DNA from: Anaeramoeba flamelloides
Lineage: Eukaryota > Metamonada > Anaeramoebidae
DNA length: 64,000 nucleotides
Direction of reading: 5' to 3'
Assembly (NCBI GenBank): GCA_027625915.1
Contig: JANTQA010000057.1
Coordinates: 5,456,001 to 5,520,000, forward strand
Shown here in pieces: positions 56,411 through 64,000 of this stretch. The notes under the pieces are model-generated. The model saw only the letters and a list, made by a program, of their open reading frames with translations, was not told the origin of the DNA and ran no database searches. Positions within the stretch are counted from its first letter, which is position 1. Every line of letters begins with the position of its first letter. The translations under genes and the position numbers were made by a program.

Positions 56411-56851
56411 ACTAATTATTTTCTAATATATTAGAAATATGAAGATAATACATTTATGAAATACAATTAATTTATCAAAAGGAAATAAAACTAATCAATC
56501 TTTGAGATTTTCATGTAATTATTATTGAGTTAATTGTGAAATTAAAAAAATTAAAAAAATTAAAAAAATCGGTTACTTTGAAAATTCTAAATATGAATTA
56601 TTAAATATTAGAATACTATTTATTTGAGTTTTTATTTTTAGGTTTGGAAAAGGAATTATCAAAAAAAAACAATTCCATAATGAAAATTTTTAAAGGTGAT
56701 TCGAAATATAAAATGTAATATTTGGATAGTGTAATAATATTTATTATATATTTTTTAGAGTCATAGAGACAGGGAGTACTAAGACCATTTTATCAAAATT
56801 ACAACATACTTCAATTTTATAAGAATCTTTTGATTATACAAATTCCTTAAG

Positions 56852-57054
56852 TACAGTCAGTTCCACTTTAATGGCACAAACTTTCAAAAAAATTTAAGCA
56901 ACAATAAAAATCACAAATTAAGGCACAAAATTCAGATTCTAGTAAAATAAATTGTAAAAAAAAAAAAAATTATAAATTATATGCCTTAATTTGAGATTTT
57001 TTTGTGCCTTAAATTTTTTTGAAAGTTTGTGCCTTAAAAGTGGAACTGACTGTA
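56852..57054. mobile_element. MITE family A
   Basis: TACAGTCAGTTCCAC to GTGGAACTGACTGTA, palindromic. Together with the 39315 and 49375 copies it belongs to a subtype with CC instead of TT in the terminus. Confidence 0.85.
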
Positions 57055-58838
57055 ATAAAATATTGTTTATTCTAGTAAAAATGAACAATGTTTTTGTGTT
57101 GAATTTAAATGATTAATTGTTATTGTTATTATTATTCTTGTTAATCTTGTTTTTTGTAACACAATAATTAGAATTTTTGATTCTGCTTTTTACTATTGTT
57201 TTAACCAATTTTCAGAGTTATGAACTCAGTTTTAAGGTAAAAAGGGCGAAATTATGTATAAAAACATCCTTGAAAGAGTTTTGTAATCTCAGTAATATTT
57301 ACACTCTGTTAATTTCCTGTAGAAAAAATGTGAAATTTTCACAATTTTAACAATTTTCACAATTTTTAACTTGTAAGGCCGAGCCAAAATTTGATTTTAA
57401 TAATTTATAATTTTCATTTCAACTTTCTGAGCTCTCGGTAATTCCTCGAGCTGCTCTACATATTTTTTACTTTTGCTTTAACAAATTTGAAATGTTCTCA
57501 AATTTGAACTTTGACTTGAAAAGCCCGAAAAACCATTTTTTCAAATTATTTTTTTTGTTATTTTCAATTTTCCTTTTCATTGAAAAAGATACGAAAAAAA
57601 GTGTTAAGGAAAAGGTAAAGTTGAAAAAAAATGTTTTTATTTTTTTTATTTTCTATTTTCTTCGGATTGAAAATTCTTTTTGAGGAGTGAAAGTGTAATA
57701 ACACAATAACTCAACACTCTTAGAGGGTGGGAAGGTAGTCCTGAAATATAGAAGTAAAAACTTTGAATTACTGAAGAGGGTAATAATTCCCATAATACCT
57801 TAACACCTTCGAAGTATTAAGAATTAAAGTGAGTCAACATTTACTTGGAAAAAGATCAAATTTTACTTTGGATTGATTCATAATTTAATATTTTTTTTTA
57901 AATTGAGGGTATGTTTCCAAATATTTATATGTCTAACTGACAAATTTAGAATTGCAAAAAACAAGTTCTTATGATTTTTTTTGATCCCATTATGACAATT
58001 TAATTATTAGCTAATTTTAACTTGATGATTTAAAAACTATTCCTTAAAGATCTGCTGATCGACATGTCTTCTCAATTGTATTACCTTTTAACTGTTCAAT
58101 GGGTACTCACAAAAGTGTGTTGAAACAAAAACATTTGAAAATCAAGTGAAATTATCTCTTAAATAATTTTTATTTTTTATTTCAGTTCAACAGTTATTTT
58201 TTTCGTAGGAAGTGAATTAGAAATTATCAGAAAAACACTCAAAACCTCACATCTACTTTGTGTTTTTGAGAGTGTCCTACTATTTGGGAATTAAAAACTT
58301 TTTGAAACAGCAAAAAACAAAGCAAATCACAAATTTTTTTCGAACACTCATAAAAAATAAACTGGGAATAATTTTTTAGTGTATTAGTCACTGTACAAGA
58401 AAAAGGAAAAAAAATTAAAAATTCTTACTTGTTCGAGTGATAAAAAGAAATAGAATCAGTGTCACCCACTAACAAAGAATTCCCTGTTAACCTTTTTTTT
58501 ACCCAAAAGAAAATTTAATTCTTTGACAAAATAATTAACTACCAATAATTACTAATTTTCGAAATCCTGAAAAAGCAGGTAAACTTAATGAGTTGAAGAC
58601 AAACTTCTGAACACACTGTTTTTATTTTTTAACGAAATTTTCACTTTTAGTGTGGTCATTTTTTTCTTGAAATCTTTTTTGGATTGTAATCTTTTTTATT
58701 TACTCATTTTTTTTTTTTAAATTTCTCAAAAAGCAAATTTCCGCAACTTTTGAATTTGTCTCAAAAAAAAAATACCAAAACACCTAATAACCGACTTAGT
58801 TAAACACCCCAGCTTTCCTAACCACAAACCGAACGATT

Positions 58839-59981
58839 ATGCAAAATACTAAAACACAATCAAAACGACGAACTAAGACAAAAAATCAAAAACGAATTGA
58901 AAAACTTTTCAAAGAATACCCGACAGCCATTGAAGGGTTGAGCGAAACAATGCTTCAATTACCAAATTGCCCAAAGGAAGTCCGAGTCTCAACCCAAATT
59001 ATTGATTTTGAAAGTGATCAAAAGAACAAGGAAAACAGGACGATTAGAAGAAAAGTAACAAAAAGGGAATTAATTTGTTTTATGATCAAAAAATTCAACA
59101 TCTTTTTAGATCACTCTGACGAAGAAGAAAAAGAAAACGAGAACGAAAACGAAAAAGGAAAGGAAAGCGAAAGAGAATGGGTTAAATTTAAGCCATCTTC
59201 ACAAAATAATTTTGATTCTATCATTAGGTCAATCGATTTGCCAGGCTTTGAAATGCAATTAAGTTTAATCACAAAGAGACTAAGGTATTGGTACGAACAA
59301 GACACATCACATTTCCAAGGGGTTGAGAGGGTACACTTCAGCGACTCATATAAAATTCCATATAAGGTTATTATTGACAAAGACAAATTAAAGAAATTTT
59401 GTGCTGAAAATTCAAAAACAGATCATTCATCGCAAATTAAAAAAGTATATCGTGCCTTTTCCTTTTTTTTTCTTGCAAGGTTTAACTGTATCAACTCCAC
59501 ACACAAGAATAGAAAAAAAATGGTTTTCAGTCGGAATTATCAATTTGGGAATGTCAATTCTCAACTGATCAAGAACAAAAATGCAGAAACATTTCCAATT
59601 AACAAAAATGAAAAAAAAAACAGAAAAGATTCCACAAAGCACACCCAACCCAAAAGAAAACGAAAGCCGGCACGAAAAGCTCCAAGAACAAAAAGAATCT
59701 CAACCAAAGAAACATTTGTTGATCCTGATTTCCATTTTAGTTCATCCAGTTCAGGTGATGAAATTGAAAGAGAAACCTTATTGCGACCTAACCAATCTCA
59801 GACCAATGAACGCAGAATTATCATCAACCAAGAAAGGAAAGTCCAAAATAATATCCAAGCACAAAATGATGTGGACGATTATCGCCAAGATCCACAACAA
59901 TTGCAATCAAAAACAGAGCAAGAATTGGAAGGCGAATTAATTTGGCTACTTGTCAATTTAAAATCTCATTATAGAAATTAA
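58839..59981 (+). CDS. Unrecognised protein, Lys/Ser-rich
   Basis: 380 residues from ATG (MQNTKTQSKRRTK), single open frame. Residues 15-90 look folded (EKLFKEYPTAIEGLSETMLQ, then REL.CFMIKKFNIFLDH), followed by a short Glu/Asn tract (95-110) and a second folded-looking part (120-205) with LPGFEMQLSLITKRLRYWYE and YKIPYKVIIDKDKLKKFC. The rest is basic (about 255-280, KRKRKPARKAPRTKR, a likely nuclear localisation signal) then acidic and Gln/Asn-rich. I could not place it in a family; a nuclear role is suggested only by the basic patch. A 35-bp intron-like stretch (59445-59479) would break the frame if removed, so it is read as coding. Confidence 0.6.
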   Translation: MQNTKTQSKRRTKTKNQKRIEKLFKEYPTAIEGLSETMLQLPNCPKEVRVSTQIIDFESDQKNKENRTIRRKVTKRELICFMIKKFNIFLDHSDEEEKENENENEKGKESEREWVKFKPSSQNNFDSIIRSIDLPGFEMQLSLITKRLRYWYEQDTSHFQGVERVHFSDSYKIPYKVIIDKDKLKKFCAENSKTDHSSQIKKVYRAFSFFFLARFNCINSTHKNRKKMVFSRNYQFGNVNSQLIKNKNAETFPINKNEKKNRKDSTKHTQPKRKRKPARKAPRTKRISTKETFVDPDFHFSSSSSGDEIERETLLRPNQSQTNERRIIINQERKVQNNIQAQNDVDDYRQDPQQLQSKTEQELEGELIWLLVNLKSHYRN

Positions 59982-60756
59982 TTATATATCGGAAGATATT
60001 TCCAGTATATATTATATGCATACATCTGAATATCACCACACGTATCTACATATATAAATAGATTGTTTTTTTTTTTTTTATCGATGATATGTTATTGAAG
60101 GGTATTTTAAGAAAGTGAAAAAAAAGTTCTGAAAAATGCTAGAAATACGGTCATATTGCATCTTTTCAAACTGCTTTTCAAGACTTTTTATTTTTACTTT
60201 TTTTTAAAAATGCCTTTATTCATATTTTTTTTTTATTAATTTTCAAATTTAGATTTCTTTTTCATTTTCTTTGTTTTTTCAAAAAAGAAATTAATTATCA
60301 ATTTCTCTCTATATATACCTCGTTTACTTCTCATTGCTAAACATTATAGAGATCATTATGTATATATCAATATTGCATTTATGGTATATTTTTGATCGGT
60401 TTAAAAATGTGAAATTATTCTGAGAAATTGATAATTTTTTTTTCTAGATATTTTTATGTTTTCTCTCTCCTCTCGCCTAATTGACAATTATGAATATATT
60501 TTAATTATTTTTACTTTTTTTTTTATTTAATTTTAAATTTTAGAATGTTATCAATAAAGACTTTTTTTTTAAAAAAAAAAAAAAATTATATTTTATGAAT
60601 TTTTATTCCATTAAAAAGAATCAAGAAATTGTCACAATTACTTTGTTTCTTTGTTTTTTTTTTTTTTTTTTTTTTACACTTTTTGGAAAATTATTTTTAT
60701 TAATTTACTCTTAGGTTGTGAAAAAATGAGAAGGGAAAGAAAGAAATTTTAATCTG

Positions 60757-60910
60757 TTGAAACTATTTTCCAGTTAAAAGGATCCCTCGCTGTCGTGAGT
60801 GGATTAAATGTGTTTATATGGCAGAATAGATCTTGGAAGAAAATATCAAAATTGTAATCTTTTTTTCACATTTTTGTTTTTTGTTTTCATTTTATTTTTT
60901 TAAAAAAATG
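60757..60910 (+). mobile_element. Worn fragment of MITE family B
   Basis: GAAACTATTTTCCAGTTAAA, then AAATGTGTTTATATGGCAG, TTGGAAGAAAAT and AAATTGTAATC follow the order of 1331-1455. Confidence 0.55.
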
Positions 60911-61059
60911 CAACCAATTTTGTCCGATCGAAATAATTTTTTAGAACGGTTTATTGATATTAGGCTAAAGTTGAGTTTCTCAAATTTGAAGAACTCATGT
61001 AAAATTCGTTGATGGCCTCAAACCACATGAAATGATCAATATTCCTCTAATAGAATTTC

Positions 61060-61640
61060 AACAAATTTACCAATACATTTTTTTTGGAGTAAATTGAAAT
61101 AAAGAAAAAACTCTATCAAGACCAGATAAAATCAATACAAGACAAAGTCAATTCATCCAAAGGAGACGAAAACTGGAAACTGTAGAAATACCGATAGGTT
61201 AGACATTTTCCAGACAAATTCAAAGTAAAAAAAGCCTTAATTAAGTTGGAAATCATCACCTAACCTATCCTATCTATAATATTTTTACAAATTTACAAAT
61301 ACATTTTTTTAAGAGTAAATTCTAAATTATGTCCATGCTATAACAAAAAAATTGATGACATAGATCGCTTTATTTGGGACTGTGAAAAATATGAGAGAAC
61401 CAGATAACACTGGAAAAAACAAATAAGAAATTTAAAATTTTTGATTATATTATAATAGTCAGAAAAACACCGATGAGTTATTGAGGAAAATGAACTTAAA
61501 ATAAAATCCATGACATTACCATAGAATATATTCTTACCAACATGACACAACACGTAATTAGGAAAAAGGAGTTCAAGGCAAAATAAAACCTATCAACAAA
61601 TTCATTTAAACCAGAAAAATTCAGGTCTCTCACAATAATT
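61060..61640 (+). mobile_element. LINE 3'-end relic, third copy
   Basis: Broken frames include KALIKLEII, YKYIFLRVNSKLCPCYNKK and DDIDRFIWDCEKYERTR, matching the C-terminal knuckle arrangement (C-x-C, then I/D-R/H-F-I/L-W-D/N-C) seen at 32065-32125 and in the PGK intron. RT motifs are absent. Confidence 0.6.
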
Positions 61641-62631
61641 ATTTTAAACCTCTTTATTTTTTCCACTTCTTCATTTTTTAATCTCTCTTTCTTTTTTCTT
61701 TTTTTTTTTAGAAAACTAAATTAAGATTCAAATACTTCTGATGACTGTATCTGTTAGATACTCTTTGAATCAGAAATCTCAAATTTAGTCACTTCAAAAT
61801 TCTCTCTTTAACAGATTAAACGAAGTTTGATCTAACCCTTAACAATAAATACAATGTATTTTTTTGTTTTACCCTCTCCAAAATTTTTATCACACTGATG
61901 ATTTATTAGTATTGAAAATTATTTATTTTTTTTTTTGTGGATAATGTAATTTATAAAAAATTGTTAACATTTCAATTAGTGTATGATTGTAATTTGGTAT
62001 TTCTTCAAGAATTGATCAAATCGGATTTTTTTTTTCAAAAATTGAATATTGGTGTGTTAAAATTTTTGAATTGTGGTTGATTTTAATTACATTTGGGATT
62101 AAAGTTTAATTTATTTATTCTATTATTATAAGGATTAAATATTTCAAAATTTTCTAAAGTTTCAGATTTTTTGAGATAAGATTTTATGAGAAATGTTATT
62201 TTTTGATATCTTGTCTTTCCCCTAACAATTTTCAATTTTCCAGCAATATTTAAAATATTTCTCCAAGTTTCAAAAAATAAAAATACAATTGAAAATATTA
62301 AAAAATTATTATTATTTATTTTTTGAATTTACAACAGTTAATTATTAAATTATTTTTAATCAAAATATTTTTTTAACAAATATTTTGTAAAAAAACAAAG
62401 AAACGTTTGGATAATATTAAATAAAAAAAGAATAGTGTAATTATTCAAAGTCATTTTAAGAAAGTTGCCAAACCGTTTTTAATAAAGGACTAAAAATAGG
62501 CCATTTGAATTTATCTAGTATTTGAAAGATAATTTTGAAAACTTTTTTCTCACATTTTTCTAAAATGATTAATAAATTAATTATTCGATTTTTAATCATT
62601 TACTTTTCAAAATAATTGAAACAAAACATTA

Positions 62632-64000
62632 TTACAATAATATTCCTTGGAACAATTCATTTGCTGTTTCTACAACATCCCCATTACACTTTAGCAATAA
62701 TTCTTTTATTTTATTTTTGTCACTACGAAATCCCATTTTTTGGAGTGAATTTAACTCTTTTTGAAAAATGAAGTGTTGGCTTGGCTCTGTGTTATTTTGG
62801 AAATAATCCAAATTGTGATTTAATTTGTTTTGAAATGTTTTTTCAAGTTTTTTTTTTTCTTTATATCTATATGGACAATTGATGTTTTTCGTTTTCTGAT
62901 TGTTTTCAAGTTCTTTTGAATATTGTAAATTTTCTATTTGATTTCTAGATTCGATACCCTTTGAATTGTTATTATTACTATTAATTTCATTTTCATTTTC
63001 ATTTTCATTTTTGGTATTATACAAAAAAGAAGATGATGATGATGAAGTAGTAGAAGAGGGGGATCGAACGATAATATTGCACCAAATACGATGCCCAAAA
63101 CGTTGGTTTCCTGCATATGCGCGCCAATAGCCTGTATAATTACCAGGCTTTGTTGGGGCAACAAGATCAACATACACGTTCATTGTTTGATCGGGTTTTA
63201 TTGCGTTCAGCTTTTCACCAATTAGCTTCTTATATCCAAGGTTGTTTCCCTCGATAAAGATTAATCTTGCACAGCAAGGCCATTCTCGATCTCCTTCGTT
63301 GCGCACTTGCCAACCTTTTCGAAAACTTTGGCCTGGCTTCACAATTGCTTTATCGGGGTAAGACAGATCTTTAACGAACCGTAATAAAAACCGTTTAACA
63401 GGCACATTGTTTGGACAATGTTTCGAATAATGTTCATTTTTTTTTGTTGGACTGTTATATTTCTCTTTATTATTCCGGTTTCTGTATCTTGTATTTTGAT
63501 GGTTTTTATTTCCACGTTTACATTGGCTTTGGTTTGTGTTTTGGTTTATGTTTTTCCTTTGGATTTGATTTTGGTTTTGAGTTTTAAGTTGATTTTGATT
63601 TTGGTTTTCATTTTGATTTTGATTTTGGTTATTTGGTGTTTCTATTGAATATAACTTTTGAATTTGTTGGATTTTTTCTTCTTTTTTACACTCTCTTTGT
63701 GTTAAAGGACCATACCGAGGGGGTGTTTGTTGTTGTTGGCTTGATTTCTTTAAATAGTCCTGAAATTCTTTCACCTTTTGAGAGATACCCATTAAACCCG
63801 AGTGGTGTTGTTCTTCCCAATGGTAAATGGTCAGCCTTCTGAAAAGGATGATCTTTTGTGAAATCAATTTTAAAAGATAAATGATCTTGTTTTGGTAATA
63901 CTTGTTAATCAATGGTAAATTGGGGTTTTGAAACAGCATCGGCAAGATTGGGAAAATCCTTTGTTGGAACAGAGCACCTTCAGAAAAGATCCTCAATGAA
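62632..64000 (-). CDS. NBR1-like protein: FW domain plus C-terminal UBA, 5' part outside window
   Basis: The frame is open to the window edge; no ATG or stop marks the 5' end, so at least 455 C-terminal residues are seen. A Gln/Asn-rich linker precedes the NBR1 central (four-tryptophan, FW) domain at about 63065-63385: FVKDLSYPDKAIVKPGQSF, KGWQVRNEGDREWP, GNYTGYWRAYAG and FGHRIWCNIIV hold the diagnostic tryptophans. The C-terminus (62640-62765) is a UBA domain: LQKMGFRSDKNKIKELLLK, NGDVVETANELF. FW plus UBA is the core of NBR1-type selective autophagy receptors and, in another arrangement, of ILRUN. Whether an N-terminal PB1/ZZ and an LIR motif exist cannot be judged here. Ser and Glu/Asn tracts separate FW and UBA. 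Confidence 0.8.
   Translation of the reverse strand, partial: SLRIFSEGALFQQRIFPILPMLFQNPNLPLINKYYQNKIIYLLKLISQKIILFRRLTIYHWEEQHHSGLMGISQKVKEFQDYLKKSSQQQQTPPRYGPLTQRECKKEEKIQQIQKLYSIETPNNQNQNQNENQNQNQLKTQNQNQIQRKNINQNTNQSQCKRGNKNHQNTRYRNRNNKEKYNSPTKKNEHYSKHCPNNVPVKRFLLRFVKDLSYPDKAIVKPGQSFRKGWQVRNEGDREWPCCARLIFIEGNNLGYKKLIGEKLNAIKPDQTMNVYVDLVAPTKPGNYTGYWRAYAGNQRFGHRIWCNIIVRSPSSTTSSSSSSFLYNTKNENENENEINSNNNNSKGIESRNQIENLQYSKELENNQKTKNINCPYRYKEKKKLEKTFQNKLNHNLDYFQNNTEPSQHFIFQKELNSLQKMGFRSDKNKIKELLLKCNGDVVETANELFQGILL

Larger units (their letters stand above)
53844..58838. other. Spacer between the actin-like gene and the unknown gene at 58839
   Basis: Nearly 5 kb with no recognised gene. It contains the old repeat 54450-55755, a family C element (55964-56410) and a family A MITE (56852-57054). 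The 57492-57683 ORF is a chance frame. Confidence 0.65.
59982..62631. other. Spacer between the unknown gene and the NBR1-like gene
   Basis: Contains a worn family B start (60757-60910) and a LINE relic (61060-61640). The remainder is AT-rich with poly-A/T tracts (for example 60550-60590 and 60655-60676). Confidence 0.65.

Noticed and set aside
59445-59479. Possible 35-bp intron (GTATAT...TTGCAAG) in the unknown gene
   Set aside because: Removing it brings in an immediate stop, while the unspliced frame stays open for another 500 bases.
1-64000. CRISPR arrays, operons or bacterial regulatory sites
   Set aside because: GT-AG introns, split genes and a eukaryotic gene set show nuclear eukaryotic DNA; no regularly spaced direct repeats are present.

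Overview
The window looks like nuclear DNA of an AT-rich amoeboid protist. The proteins carry long Lys/Glu/Asn tracts (GAAAATGAAAAT-type hexamers), introns are GT-AG, three genes are split by introns of 2 to 5 kb, and the spacers are full of small inverted-repeat elements. The gene set (NDR kinase, Rab5-like GTPase, TELO2, alpha-kinase-like protein, actin-like protein, NBR1-like protein) and the NENENEK-type tracts suggest something like Anaeramoeba, but that is an inference from style and no species marker is present.

Layout: 1-2990 is nested repeats. 3299-12466 (+) is an NDR-family kinase in four exons with two giant introns. 13401-16202 (-) is TELO2/TEL2. 17408-20642 (-) is a pogo/Fot1-type DDE transposase gene whose ends are in other frames. 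20643-27270 is gene-free and holds four inverted-repeat elements plus a tRNA-like relic. 27271-33338 (-) is a Rab5-like GTPase in three exons whose 5-kb intron contains a decayed LINE. 36172-36927 (-) is dephospho-CoA kinase with a C-terminal membrane anchor. 41140-44496 (+) is phosphoglycerate kinase in at least two exons, the intron again holding a LINE relic. 46456-49188 (+) is an alpha-kinase-like protein. 52554-53843 (-) is a divergent actin that has lost ATPase residues. 58839-59981 (+) is an unrecognised basic/acidic protein. 62632 to the window end (-) is an NBR1-like protein with a C-terminal UBA, cut by the window edge.

The genes are unrelated housekeeping, trafficking and signalling genes and form no operon or pathway cluster. 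What ties the window together is the mobile-element layer: at least six families of short TA-flanked inverted-repeat elements (MITE-like), larger fold-back elements, several LINE relics of at least two types, and a dispersed AACCTAACG / GTAGAGTG repeat that also forms the 3' tail of the LINEs and may be their non-autonomous partner. The most useful second looks are the transposase with its displaced RG-rich tail, the LINE-tail repeat family, the MITE inside a tRNA-like sequence, the inverted repeat around kinase exon 1, and the divergent actin and PGK. I did not find a clearly new multi-gene system.
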